Of a DNA stretch of 64,000 nt, positions 26,801-35,800 are shown one piece after another. The DNA comes from Thiohalobacter sp. IOR34 (lineage in GTDB: Bacteria > Pseudomonadota > Gammaproteobacteria > Thiohalobacterales > Thiohalobacteraceae), in assembly GCF_030406045.1 (NCBI RefSeq), contig NZ_CP128988.1, positions 965,438-1,029,437 on the forward strand. Direction: 5' to 3'. Every line of letters begins with the position of its first letter. The stretch's first letter is position 1. Made by a program: the position numbers and the translations under genes. Under the pieces are notes generated by a model, which was given only the letters and a program-made list of their open reading frames with translations, was not told the origin of the DNA and ran no database searches.

Positions 26801-27020
26801 GCGTGCTGAAACGGTGGAAGTAACCAACCGCAAGCAGCAGTGAGAGGAGGATGAAGGCGGGTTCCAGCGGTGTGCTGAGTACGGTGGCGACCTGCTCCGG
26901 GGTGAACATGCGGATGAACAGCAGGCAGCCAAAGCCGATGACCGGTGGCAGGGTCCAGGTGAGGGCGATGAGGCTCAGGAGCCGGCGCTGGAAGTTGCGG
27001 GCGGGCAGGGACAGGGTCAT
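23853..27020 (-). CDS. Membrane-bound GAF-GGDEF-EAL protein (c-di-GMP turnover)
   Basis: 1055 residues. About six hydrophobic helices in the first 240 residues form a membrane sensor, followed by two GAF-like domains (about 295-440 and 460-610). The GGDEF domain has intact RIGGDEFVILL. The EAL domain reads EVLLRW in place of EALLRW, a common active variant, with DDFGTGYSSLSYLQ and VVAEGVE-type motifs conserved. The C-terminal 400 residues are very similar to those of the 20092 gene (for example RLPIDTIKIDRSFIRD), suggesting duplication. Transcribed toward that gene, with repeats between their ends. Confidence 0.92.
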   Translation of the reverse strand: MTLSLPARNFQRRLLSLIALTWTLPPVIGFGCLLFIRMFTPEQVATVLSTPLEPAFILLSLLLAVGYFHRFSTPLLHCLEQPDRCDQPGLERRLRRFPLHYWGLFLGYLLLAPASVILSAELYTDFRATPIDWFRIHLVALIVSILVGLPIFFAIFDLFGRSFGGFPLQRPILTIKSRVFLIGALVPLLIDTMLVQYYWTRTGYFTRETFLIWLMMEILAIAGTLLFLKSFEQSLQPLHRLLQWPHAISPGLGIALPRPSTTDELGLLAAHLRHTLDEQRLHREQLAFGNQLLMEGQTTEGMARLFELVVDKTRTTLNSDLCLLFLHDPGSERLLAVGYSNAPFRAEGHFQLPLDTPSLAGKVFRNGRRHALETAATDPCASAPVLRPFAIRSLAGAPLLRGGKPIGVLLLAHCHQRHRYGQRELDSLEAFALEAALAHAFCEDQRRQQRIETAIRQIMDGISTTIGEAFFDAVAGRMAPILLADAVGIGVLAEGHDDRIQTLSFYLDGEAQPNLVYPMANTPCETVVGQQNRSYLHDVQKAFPKDGFLAELKMEAYVGIPLFDSSGKALGLLFALFRRPLQDSGFLESVMGIFAVRAAAEIERLQTEAQIKHLAYHDSLTQLPNRELLQDRLQQALAHAQRHQGCLAVMLLDIDHFKAINDSLGHPAGDQLLAQIGARLNDCIRQEDTVARIGGDEFVILLTDLGDNIQALQHASQVAEKVREQLAPPYLINGHSLSVTPSTGIALYPTDGSSADELLKHADIALYQAKGSGRDNYTFFSAHMNVAAVQRLELENELRRAIEKQQFELLYQPKLDITDDRILGAEVLLRWQHPEKGLITPDQFIPLAEETGLIIPIGQWVIEQACRHAARLCRMGPACMFEHGLSINVSPRQFRQDDFLDRLEASLARHGIDGRCLEVEITENLLIHDTAEVSRRLEALKQHGLKIAIDDFGTGYSSLSYLQRLPIDTIKIDRSFIRDMADNPNDIAIVETILTMAHHLQITTVAEGVETARQLEILRRLGCSAYQGFHFSPPLSQTDFCALLETAPGPHRKQD

Positions 27021-27336
27021 CGCTGCGGACCGTGATCAGATGCTGGGCAATGCATACCTACCACACTCTGAGGGCTGAGTTGTCGATACTCCGGGTATCT
27101 CGGCAGGCGGCCTCACCCTGGCCGTCCTTTGGGTTGCAGCGCCCTGGCTGGCGTCCCTGCTTGTCGTGGCATGCGCGTTGTGTGGCGGAAGCGGCGCTGA
27201 GCGGCGGTTTCCGCCATTCCTCATCAATAATAGCGTCAATGATCGTAAAAAGCGTTAAACCCCTCCCATATGAAGGGATTGGCGGGCGGTCACGGCAGGG
27301 AAGGGCCGCCGGGGCAGGCGCCCCGGCGGCAAGTGG
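27021..27336. other. Gene-free stretch with a strong hairpin
   Basis: 316 bp between two minus-strand genes. A 10-11-bp GC-rich hairpin (GCCGCCGGGGC / GCCCCGGCGGC, 27305-27330) lies just beyond the end of the multicopper-oxidase-like gene and probably terminates it. The remainder, including a short AT-richer block at about 27225-27275, probably carries the promoter of the GGDEF-EAL gene. No reading frame looks coding. Confidence 0.5.
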
Positions 27337-28356
27337 TCAGACGACGGTGAGCGTGGTGTTGACGCTGCCCAGGAGTCGGGCACGCCGGATGTCGTAATAG
27401 TCGACGCTGGCCTGATATTGGCCGGAGTTCGGCAGGGTCAGCAACAGGTCGTAGCGTTCGCCGGCGCAGACCAGCTGTTCGGTGACCGTGATCGGTGCCG
27501 GCAGCGGGCGGCCGTCGGAGGCGATGACCTGGAAGGGCAGGCCGCCGAGGCGGATCATGGCCGGCATGTAGCTGGTGCCATTGACCCGGATCAGCACGGT
27601 CTGGCCGGCGCCGGCGCTGACCGCAACCGTCGGGTCGGAGGCAGCGTTGGCGCCGTCACGGCCGTTGATCATGAAGTAGTCGGGACGGTAGCGGACCGTG
27701 CCTGCACCGCTGACCATTTCGCCGTGCCAGCTGCTGTCGAAGCTGCCGAGCTGCCAGATGTACTCCTTGTCGAAGGTCGGTCCGCCAGCCCAGGCGACAT
27801 TGGTGGAACCGTCTGCCGGCCGGATGATCACGGTGCCGTACATGCCCATCTCGAAGTGCAGCACGGTGTCCACGTGACAGTGGTACATGTAGGTGCCGGC
27901 ATGGGGGGCGACGAAGGTGTAGGTATAGGAGGTGCCCAGGCTGGGTGCATCACCGACCCGGCCGAAACCGCCACCGCCCATGCTGCGGCCGACATAGCCG
28001 GAGGTGCTGGGAACGCCGTCGTTGGCCTGATCGACGTCCAGGCCATGGAAGTGGATGGTGTGCGGCATCATCGAACTCAGGGTGATCTGGACCGTCTCGC
28101 CTTCGTTGGCTTCCAGCACCGGTCCGGCCAGGGCGCGGTCGCCATTGAAGCCGCCCCCGAAGTACCAGGTGCGCAGCGAGGCGCCGTCGGCCATGGTCAG
28201 GCTGCCATTCATGCGGGCGCTGACGCTGGTCGGCGAGGCCAGATAGCTGAAGGTGCGGCCGCCGCCGCTGCCTCCGGTGCTACCGCCTCCGGTGCCACCG
28301 CCACCGCCGCCCATGCCGCCGCGCATCATCAACCGCTGTTTGTGGATCGTCAACAT
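27337..28356 (-). CDS. Multicopper-oxidase-like protein, cupredoxin domain with type-1 copper motif
   Basis: 339 residues, start ATG 28356 with GAGGAG upstream. It has an unusual Gly-rich N-terminus (residues 11-33 nearly all Gly, Ser, Thr) and no obvious signal peptide. Copper ligands are visible: HTIHFHG at about 99-105, and YHCHVDTVLHFEMGMYG at about 158-174, which offers Cys160, His167 and Met172 like a type-1 site. The C-terminal half is a second cupredoxin-like fold without complete ligands. Probably co-transcribed after the Tat-type gene at 28395-29339, 38 bp away. The two may form one enzyme (see findings). Export must depend on its partner or on an unrecognised signal. Confidence 0.78.
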   Translation of the reverse strand: MLTIHKQRLMMRGGMGGGGGGTGGGSTGGSGGGRTFSYLASPTSVSARMNGSLTMADGASLRTWYFGGGFNGDRALAGPVLEANEGETVQITLSSMMPHTIHFHGLDVDQANDGVPSTSGYVGRSMGGGGFGRVGDAPSLGTSYTYTFVAPHAGTYMYHCHVDTVLHFEMGMYGTVIIRPADGSTNVAWAGGPTFDKEYIWQLGSFDSSWHGEMVSGAGTVRYRPDYFMINGRDGANAASDPTVAVSAGAGQTVLIRVNGTSYMPAMIRLGGLPFQVIASDGRPLPAPITVTEQLVCAGERYDLLLTLPNSGQYQASVDYYDIRRARLLGSVNTTLTVV

Positions 28357-28394
28357 GATTGTTCTCCTCGGTAATCTGTTCTGTGGTCAGTCGT

Positions 28395-29339
28395 TCAGGA
28401 TGCCGCCAGCACGATCAGCGCGCCGCCGTAGGGATAGACGTAGACCCCATTGGCGGTGACGCCCGGCACGTAGTGAGTGTGCAGCGGGTAGGCGCCGGGC
28501 TGGGCGACCGGCAGGATGACGTCGGTGCACATGCCGCGTTCGACCTGGGTGGTGTCCTTGTCGATCACCGTCGTCTCCAGCACCCGGTTGCGGCTGATGA
28601 CCTTGACGTGATAACCGTGGAAATGCTGTGGATAGCTGATGCAGCCGGTATTGATGAAGCGGATGGCCACGTTCTCCCCGACGTTCATGGCCACCAGGGT
28701 GTCACTGTCGCTGGCCGTGTTGGGGTAGCTGAGGCCGTTGACGAAGTAGTAGTTGGGCTCGTAGTTGGCCATGTCGTAGCTGCCGCCGTTGCCGACTGCG
28801 GCATTGAGCCGGTCGTCCATCTCGTGCAGCACCAGCGTATACTGGCGGTCGAAGGCAGGGCCGCCGCTGTACAGGCTGTTGGAGCCGTCGGCCGGCATGA
28901 CCACCAGCGGGCCAGCCAGGCCCATGGCCCGTCCGATCTCGCCATTGACATCGTCGGTGTAGAAATAGCTGCCTGCGGCCGGAGCGGTGAAACTGTAGCT
29001 GCGCGAGCTGCCGGGGGCGACCGCCGCCGTGCCGCTGAGCACGCCGGGGATGACGAAGTTGATCGCCCGGTCCAGGTTGTTGCTCAGGGTGATGTTGACG
29101 GTGTCACCCTCCTTGACCACCAGGCCTGAGCCCAGGACCCCGGGGCCGCTGCCGTTCGGATCCCGGAATTGCCAGACGGGGACGCTGTTGCCGTCGACCA
29201 GGGTCTTGCTGGTGACCTCGGCGATCAGTTGCACGTCGAGGGTGGCGGCCAGGGCCTGGCGCTGTGGCAACAGGGTCAGGCCGGTGAATGCAAAGGCCGA
29301 GCCCCCCAGGCTGGCCTTCAGAAAATCGCGTCGTTTCAT
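28395..29339 (-). CDS. Tat-exported multicopper-oxidase-like protein
   Basis: 314 residues from ATG 29339 with GAGGAG upstream. It begins with a twin-arginine signal (MKRRDFLKASLGG, then a hydrophobic stretch ending ALA at about residue 32). Two cupredoxin-like folds follow. Possible copper ligands are QHFHGYH (about 225) and LHTHYV near the C-terminus. The HCH cysteine motif of a type-1 site is missing, so on its own it could not be a complete laccase. First gene of a two-gene unit with the cysteine-containing protein. Tat export would suit cofactor loading before translocation. Confidence 0.8.
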   Translation of the reverse strand: MKRRDFLKASLGGSAFAFTGLTLLPQRQALAATLDVQLIAEVTSKTLVDGNSVPVWQFRDPNGSGPGVLGSGLVVKEGDTVNITLSNNLDRAINFVIPGVLSGTAAVAPGSSRSYSFTAPAAGSYFYTDDVNGEIGRAMGLAGPLVVMPADGSNSLYSGGPAFDRQYTLVLHEMDDRLNAAVGNGGSYDMANYEPNYYFVNGLSYPNTASDSDTLVAMNVGENVAIRFINTGCISYPQHFHGYHVKVISRNRVLETTVIDKDTTQVERGMCTDVILPVAQPGAYPLHTHYVPGVTANGVYVYPYGGALIVLAAS

Positions 29340-29453
29340 AGTGCTCTCCTCACTCCACACGTCATGTGCGTGGTTCTTTTGGATGCCGCTCCCCTCAGGC
29401 ACGCGGTATCGACCGGCGTGACCGCGGGTGGCGGGCGTCGTTGTTTCAGGGTC

Positions 29454-29873
29454 CTAGCCTTTGACGAAGCGGGAGATGCAGCGAGGTGGTGGCGAGGGGG
29501 GAGGTATTGCGTGGTTGCGGATCGCGGGCAGGCTCGAAACCGGGGCGCCGTCAGCGAGATCGTCCTGCAGCAGGGCGATCACCATTGGCAGGGCGGTGAG
29601 ATGATGGCCGAAGATTGCCTTGCACAGAGGGCAGAAATCACCGTCATCGCAGCCCTTTTCCGGCGCGGGGTGTTCCGTCTGGTGGTGATCGGGGAGCGGG
29701 GCATCGGCCGGGGGGTGATGGCCGGCAGCCTTGGCCGGTTGTTGGCAGAAATCGGGCTGGAAACGGTCGATGGCGTAACTGGTCGAGGTGAAGGCGAGCA
29801 GCAGGCTGAGCAGCCAACCGGTGACCGTTCTCCTGTTCCAGGATCGAATCGTTGCACTACCCCTCAAGGCCAT
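29454..29873 (-). CDS. Small secreted Cys/His-rich protein in the metal island
   Basis: About 139 residues from ATG 29873. A basic N-terminus and hydrophobic core (WLLSLLLAFTSTSYA) predict a signal peptide or membrane anchor. The mature part holds a His-rich stretch (GHHPPADAPLPDHHQTEHP) and CDDGDFCPLCKAIFGHH, reminiscent of DUF2946-type proteins linked with copper handling. Metal binding is inferred from residues and context. The frame extends upstream to 29933, but the extension is not signal-like. Confidence 0.6.
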   Translation of the reverse strand: MALRGSATIRSWNRRTVTGWLLSLLLAFTSTSYAIDRFQPDFCQQPAKAAGHHPPADAPLPDHHQTEHPAPEKGCDDGDFCPLCKAIFGHHLTALPMVIALLQDDLADGAPVSSLPAIRNHAIPPPSPPPRCISRFVKG

Positions 29874-29992
29874 TCCCTCATCATGGCCGGCATGCGCTGA
29901 GTCCCCGCCTTCCGAGGCGCAGCCTGCTCGCATACTGCGCCCCCGGCCGCGAGCCGCGGAGGGTGATCGATCCCTGGAGAAGGTTCAGCCTG

Positions 29993-30038
29993 CCATTAAT
30001 AATAATCTAATTATTTAGTTATTTATTAAACCCTTATA
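29993..30038. other. AT-rich island upstream of the secreted Cys/His-rich gene
   Basis: About 46 bp almost entirely A and T (TTAATAATAATCTAATTATT and following bases) in an otherwise GC-rich region. Its position, upstream of the minus-strand gene at 29873 and downstream of the P1B ATPase, suggests a promoter or a nucleoid-protein binding site; nothing more specific can be read. Confidence 0.4.
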
Positions 30039-30102
30039 TGCGGGCCATGGTTGATAGTAGGCGCGATCTGGAAAGGAAGTCAAGCGGCTGCGAGGGAAGG
30101 GT

Positions 30103-32010
30103 TCAGGCAGCGGGTGGATGGGTGGCGCGCAGGCCATTGGCAACCGCCAGCAGTTCGCTAGCCTCGTGGACCAGCACGGCGGTGGCGATGCTGATCAGGC
30201 CGCCGACCCCGGCCGGGATCAGCACCAGCAGCACAGTGACGGCGAAGACGATGTTCTGCCGGCTGACCCGACGTGCCTGACGACCCAGGCGCAGGGCCTC
30301 TTCGAGCTTGGCGAGATCGTCGGCCATCAGCGCGATGTCTGCCGCCTCGATGGCCGCATCGGTGCCGGCCGCGCCCATGGCCACACCGCAGGTGGCGGCT
30401 GCCAGCGCCGGCGCGTCGTTGACACCGTCGCCGACCATCAGCACCGGGCCGTCGCGCAGCAGTTCCTGCACGGCCGCCACCTTGTCGTCCGGCTTGAGGT
30501 TGGCGCGGATGTCGTCGATGCCGGCCTCGGCCGCGATGCGCCGCGCCGTGCCGGCGTTGTCGCCGGTCAGCATCACGGTGCGCAGTCCCAGCCGGTGCAG
30601 GCCGTCGATCACCTCGCGCACATTGTCGCGCAGCCTGTCCTGCAAGGTGATCAGACCGATGACCCGCGTGCCGCTGCCGACCAGGACGACCGTCTTGCCC
30701 TCGGCCTCGAAGGCCTGTATCTGCGGCTCCAGTGCCGTGAGGTCGATATCGAGTTCACGGAACAGGGTCGGCTTGCCGATGTGCCAGGTCTCTCCTTCGA
30801 TGTCCGCGCGGGCGCCGGCGCTGGTGAGCGCGGAAAATCCGCTGGAGGACGGGATGTCCACCCCCTCGGCGCGGGCACGCTCGACCACGGCGCGTGCCAG
30901 GGGGTGCTCGGAGGCCAGCTCGACAGCCGCGGCGCGCGCCAGCAGCTCGGTCTCGGTAACCCCTAGTGGAAGCAGGTCCATCACCTGTGGCCGGCCATGG
31001 GTCAGGGTGCCGGTCTTGTCGAAGGCGATGGTGTGGATCGTGCCCAGGTGCTCGAGATGGGCGCCGCCCTTTATCAGGATGCCGCGCTGTCCGGCGCCGC
31101 TGATGCCGGCCGCCATGGTGATGGGCAGGGAGATGACCAGGGCGCAGGGGGCAGCCGCCACCAGCAGCACTACGGCACGTTGCGCCCAGAAGACGGGATC
31201 CCCGCCGGCCAGCCAGGGCAGCACCAGCAGCAGGGCGGCGCTGCCCAACACCGCCGGACTGTAGCGCCGGCCGAAGCGTTCCATCCAGGCCTGGGCGCGG
31301 CCCTTCTGTTCCTGCGCCTCTTCCACCAGGTGGATGATCTTGGCCAGGGTGTTGTCCTCGAAGCCGGCGCTCACCTCCACGACCAGCGCGCCCTGGCCAT
31401 TGATGCTGGCGGCGAACACGGCATCGCCCGGCCCCTTGTCGACCGGTAGCGACTCGCCGGTCACTGGCGATTCGTCGAGACTGGACTCGCCCTCGATGAT
31501 CACACCGTCGGTGGCCAGCGCCTCGCCCGGCCGCACCAGGAAGCGGTCACCGGGCCTGAGATCTGCCGCCGGCACCACCACCTCGGCGCCGTCGCGCAGC
31601 AGGCGGGCCTCCTTCGGTGCCAGATCCAGCAGGGCGCGGATGGCGGTACGGGTACGCGCAAAGGTGAACTCCTCGATGCCCTCGGCGGCGCCATACAGAA
31701 CCACCAGCGCAGCAGCCTCCTCCCACAGGCCGAGGATGCCGGAACCGACCGTGGCTGCGATCATCAGCAAGGAGATGCCGACCTCGTGTTCCTCGGCCAG
31801 CGCCTCGATGCCTTCGCGCGCCCAGTACCAGGCGCCGATCGGGATGGCCAGCCAGTACAGTGCGTTCTCCAGCGGTGTGCCGATCTGGCCGGCCAGCGCC
31901 AGCAGCCAGGCCGGCAGGGCGATGCCGCCCGCGATCAGCGCGTTGCGCAGCGGTGGGAAGCCCCACCAGGAACCCTCATAGTCTTGGTGACCGCAACCGC
32001 AGGACATCAA
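30103..32010 (-). CDS. P1B-type heavy-metal-translocating ATPase
   Basis: 635 residues. Starts MMSCGCGHQ with no heavy-metal-associated domain, followed by helices, actuator loop VTGESLPVD, the transmembrane metal motif AAPCALVIS, phosphorylation motif DKTGTLT, the P1B marker SEHPLA, hinge GDGVNDAPALAAA and C-terminal helix HEASELLAVANGL. The metal motif APC, rather than CPC, with HEASE in the last helix points away from Cu+ and toward a Zn/Cd/Co-type or unusual specificity. Transcribed in the same direction as the PII-like/CzcCBA genes but separated from them by family C copy 1. Confidence 0.9.
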   Translation of the reverse strand: MMSCGCGHQDYEGSWWGFPPLRNALIAGGIALPAWLLALAGQIGTPLENALYWLAIPIGAWYWAREGIEALAEEHEVGISLLMIAATVGSGILGLWEEAAALVVLYGAAEGIEEFTFARTRTAIRALLDLAPKEARLLRDGAEVVVPAADLRPGDRFLVRPGEALATDGVIIEGESSLDESPVTGESLPVDKGPGDAVFAASINGQGALVVEVSAGFEDNTLAKIIHLVEEAQEQKGRAQAWMERFGRRYSPAVLGSAALLLVLPWLAGGDPVFWAQRAVVLLVAAAPCALVISLPITMAAGISGAGQRGILIKGGAHLEHLGTIHTIAFDKTGTLTHGRPQVMDLLPLGVTETELLARAAAVELASEHPLARAVVERARAEGVDIPSSSGFSALTSAGARADIEGETWHIGKPTLFRELDIDLTALEPQIQAFEAEGKTVVLVGSGTRVIGLITLQDRLRDNVREVIDGLHRLGLRTVMLTGDNAGTARRIAAEAGIDDIRANLKPDDKVAAVQELLRDGPVLMVGDGVNDAPALAAATCGVAMGAAGTDAAIEAADIALMADDLAKLEEALRLGRQARRVSRQNIVFAVTVLLVLIPAGVGGLISIATAVLVHEASELLAVANGLRATHPPAA

Positions 32011-32083
32011 ATGCTCCTCATCGCCTATCGTTCAACCATTGATGGCGCGCATCAAGGCGGCTCTCCCAATGTGACGGGTGTTA

Positions 32084-32352
32084 TTACTAAGACAAACGAT
32101 AACAAAGCCTCATTCAGCGGGTCTCTGGTCGATCAGCCCGCAAGGCGCAATGGCGCCGGCAGGGTGATTCCCTGTCAAGCCATTGCAACGTTGCGGATGG
32201 CCGTCCAGAGGCCCGCCCGCAGGGAGCTTGCCAGGCGCCCCGGCTCTGCGTTGTGCCCCTTGGCAAGGGCGGGCCATTCCCTGCGGAGCACGCCTTGATC
32301 CGGGGCGCCTGGCAAGCTCTGAATGAGGCTTTGTTATCGTTTGTCTTAGTAA
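32084..32352. repeat. Family C element with perfect 34-bp terminal inverted repeats
   Basis: 269 bp. The left end begins TTACTAAGACAAACGATAAC and continues to CATTCAG at 32117; the right end (32319-32352) is its exact complement. A second internal inverted repeat (AGCTTGCCAGGCGCCCCGG at 32225-32243 and its complement at 32300-32318) is nested inside. No coding capacity for a transposase. It fills most of the 380-bp gap between the P1B ATPase and the PII-like gene. Confidence 0.9.
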
Positions 32353-32390
32353 CCCGGCAACTATTGACCCGGCAACTGAATATGCCGTGT

Positions 32391-32720
32391 TCAGCCGCCG
32401 TCGATGGGCCAGGCCTGCCCGATGTCGTTGACGAACACCCAGCCGGCCCGTGGCTGACCGGTACGGCCATGTTCGCGGATCACTGCCACCGCTTCATCGA
32501 CCTGTTCGTCGGGTAGCACCAGTTCCAGCTTCACCTCGGTGATGATCGCCTCGCCCAGTTCCAGCGAATAGGCACGTTCCTGATTGTCCAGTGCCTGCAG
32601 GGTTCCCTTGACGTCGGTCACCGACAGGTTGCAGTTGTTACCGCACAGCTGTGCACTGTTGAGCGCATGGATGATGTCCGCCACCCGATTACGGTGGATG
32701 AAGGCCTTGATCTCTTTCAT
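32391..32720 (-). CDS. PII-like signal protein linked with metal efflux
   Basis: 109 residues of PII fold: MKEIKAFIHRNRVADIIHAL at the start, a T-loop region around residues 37-55 (NLSVTDVKGTLQALDNQERA) and KLELVLPDEQVDEAVAVIREHGRTG as the second half. It does not match the GlnB/GlnK T-loop; the uridylylation tyrosine context is absent. A divergent PII group associated with heavy-metal efflux operons has been described in the literature and fits this neighbourhood. It lies directly downstream of czcA on the same strand (97 bp), so it is probably the last gene of the czc operon. Ligand unknown. Confidence 0.82.
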   Translation of the reverse strand: MKEIKAFIHRNRVADIIHALNSAQLCGNNCNLSVTDVKGTLQALDNQERAYSLELGEAIITEVKLELVLPDEQVDEAVAVIREHGRTGQPRAGWVFVNDIGQAWPIDGG

Positions 32721-32749
32721 ATCGGCTTCTCTCTATAGAGTTTCGCATG

Positions 32750-32818
32750 GCCACGGAAAACACGGAAACAGGGATATTGTTGTCCGTGTCTTCCGTGTCT
32801 TCCGTGTATTTCCGTGGC
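32750..32818. repeat. Inverted repeat with short tandem units between the PII-like gene and czcA
   Basis: GCCACGGAAAACACGGAA pairs with TTCCGTGTATTTCCGTGGC; the right side also contains TCTTCCGTG direct repeats. It could form a large hairpin in the czcA-PII transcript and lower expression of the PII gene, or terminate partly. Confidence 0.6.
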
Positions 32819-35800
32819 TATCCTTTCCTTCGTGTCTCGATCCACTCGTAGATCACCGGCAGCAATACCAGGGTCAGCAGGGTGGAGGTGATCAGCCCGC
32901 CGACCACCACCGAGGCCAGCGGCCGCTGCGTCTCGGCGCCCACGCCCGAGGACAGCAGCATGGGGATCAGGCCGAGGATGGCGACGCTGGCTGTCATCAG
33001 CACCGGCCGCAGCCTCAGTTCTGCGCCCTTGCGTACCGCTTCGCCAACACTCAGCCCCTTCTCGCGCAGCTCGTTGATGAAGCTGACCAGCACGATGCCG
33101 TTCAGCATGGCCACGCCGAACACGGCGATGAAGCCGATCGCCGAGGGCACCGACAGGTACTGGCCGCTGATGAACAGCGCCACCAGCCCGCCGATGGTGG
33201 CGAAGGGCACGTTGGCGATGATCAGGGTCGCATATTTCACCGAGTTGAAGGCCGTGTACAGCAGTACGAAGATGAAGAAGATGGTCGCCGGCACGATGAT
33301 CGACAGCCGCTTCAGCGCCCGCTGCTGGTTCTCGAAGGCACCGCCCCACTCGATCCAGTAGCCGGGCGGCAGGTCCAGTTCCTGCTCCAACAGGGCGTTG
33401 GCCTCCTGCACGAAGCCGTCCACGTCGCGGCCACGCACGTCCATCTGGATCACCGCATAGCGCTGCAGTTGCTCGCGGCGCACGAAGGAATAGCCCTCGG
33501 CCACCGAGATGTCGGCCACCCGGTGCAGCGGCACGATGGCGCCGCTGGCGCTGCGCAAGGGAATGTCACGGATATCCTCCACGCTGGCCTTGGCGCTGTC
33601 GGTCAGCCGCACCGTGATGTCGAAGCGCTTGACGCCGTCGATCAGGGTCGAGACCGGTTCGTTGCCGATGCCGGTGCGCACCACGGTCAGCACCTCGTCG
33701 GCATTGAGGCCATAGCGGGCCAGGCTCTCGCGGTTGACCTTGATGCGGATCTGCGGCTTGCCGAGGTTGGCCTCCAGCGACAGGTCGGCCACGCCCGGCA
33801 CCTTGGCGACGATGTTCTTGATTCTCTGGCTGAGCCGGTCCAGTTCGGCCAGGTCCTCGCCGTAGAGCTTGGCGGCCAGCGTGGCGCGCACGCCGGAGAT
33901 CAGCTCCTCGACGCGCATCTGGATAGGCTGGGTGAAGGCGATGACCGCCGTCGGCACCACTTCTTCCAGCGTCTCGCGCATGTCGTCGGCGAGCTGCTCG
34001 ATGCTGCGGTCCGAACCCCATTCCTCATGCGGCTTGAGCTCGGTATAGATCTCCATGTAGTTGACGTCCGCCGTCTCGCCTTTCTCGGCCCGGCCGATCA
34101 TGGCCACCGTGGTATTGACCTCCGGGTACTGCGACAGGGCGTTTTCGATCTTCTTGGAAATCTTGATCGACTCGTCCAGCGAGGTGGAGGGGATGGAGGT
34201 CACCCGCCACATGATGGAGCCTTCCTGCAACTGCGGCATGAACTCCTTGCCGAGCAGTGGGAACAGCGCCAGGCTGCCTACCAGCAGGGCCAGGGCAGCC
34301 GTCACCACGGTCTTCTTGCGCGCCAGCGACCAGTTCAGCAGCGGCAGGTAGAAGCGCTTGATGGCTGCCACCAGCCAGGTGTCGCGCTCCTCCTTGGGCT
34401 TGAGGATCAGCGCCGCCAGCACCGGGATGATGGTCAGCGTCAGGATCAGCGAGCCGGCCATGGCGAAACTGATGTTGAAGGCCATCGGCTTGAACAGCTT
34501 GCCCTCCAGGCCCTCCAGCGAGAACAGCGGCAGGAACACCACGATGATGATGATGATGGCGAAGGCGATCGGGCTGGCCACCTCGCGTGCCGCGGTCAGC
34601 ACCGCCGCGGTGCGATTCACCGGTTCGCCACGCTCGCGCCATTCGGCCATGATGCGGAAGGCGTTTTCGGTCATCACCACGGCGCCGTCGACCATCATGC
34701 CGATACCGATGGCCAGGCCGGCCAGCGACATCAGGTTGGCCGACAGGCCGGTCTGGCCCATCATGATGAAGGCGATCAGCATGGCCAGCGGCAGGGCGGC
34801 GATGACCACGATGGCCGAGCGCAGCTCGCCGAGGAACAGGAACAGCACGATGGCCACCAGGATGGAGCCCTCGACCAGTGCCTTGACCGCGGTGTTGACC
34901 GCCTTCTCCACCAGGTCGGTGCGTTCGTAGACCGGGCGTATCACCACGTCCTCGGGCAGCGCCGACTGGATGATGCCGACCTTGTCCTTGACCGCATCGA
35001 CCACGTTCTTGGCATTCTCGCCGATGCGCGACAGCGCCATGCCCAGCACCACCTCCTTGCCGTCGCGGGTCACCGCGCCGAAGCGCAGCGCCGGCGCCTG
35101 CTCGATGGTGGCCACGTCGCGCAGGAACACCGGCGTGCCGTCCTCGACCTTGACCACCATGCGGCCGATGTCGGCCTCGTCGGCCACCAGGCCCAGGCCG
35201 CGCACCAGGAACTGCTCCGGTCCCTGGTCGATGTACTGGCCGCCCACCTGGCGGTTGTTGGCCTCGATGACCTCCATCACGTCACGGAAGCTCAGCTTGT
35301 ACTCGACCAGCTTGAGCGGGTCGATGACCACCTGGAACTGGCGCTCGTGGCCGCCCCAGGACATGACGTCGTCGACGCCCGGCGCGGTGCGCATGATCAG
35401 CCGTACCGTCCAGTCCTGCAGGGTGCGCAGGTCCATGAGTTCCTGCATGTCGTCCTTCGCCCCGGCCAGTTTCTCGTCTGCCTTCTCGACCGTGTACCAG
35501 AACACCTGGCCAAGACCGGATGTGTTGGGTCCCATCTCCGGTGTGCCATAGCCCTCGGGGATGCGATCAGCGACCTCCTGCAGCCGTTCCATCACCAGCC
35601 GGCGGGTGAAGTAGATGTCCATGTCGTCCTCGAAGTAGACCGCCACGTAGGACAGTCCGAACAGCGACACCGAACGGATCTCCTTCACCCCGGGCAGGCC
35701 GGCCATGCCGGACTCGATGGGGAAGGTGAGCAGCTGCTCCACGTCCTCGGCAGCCAGGCCCGGCGACTCGGTGTAGATGTTGACCTGCACCGGGGTGACG

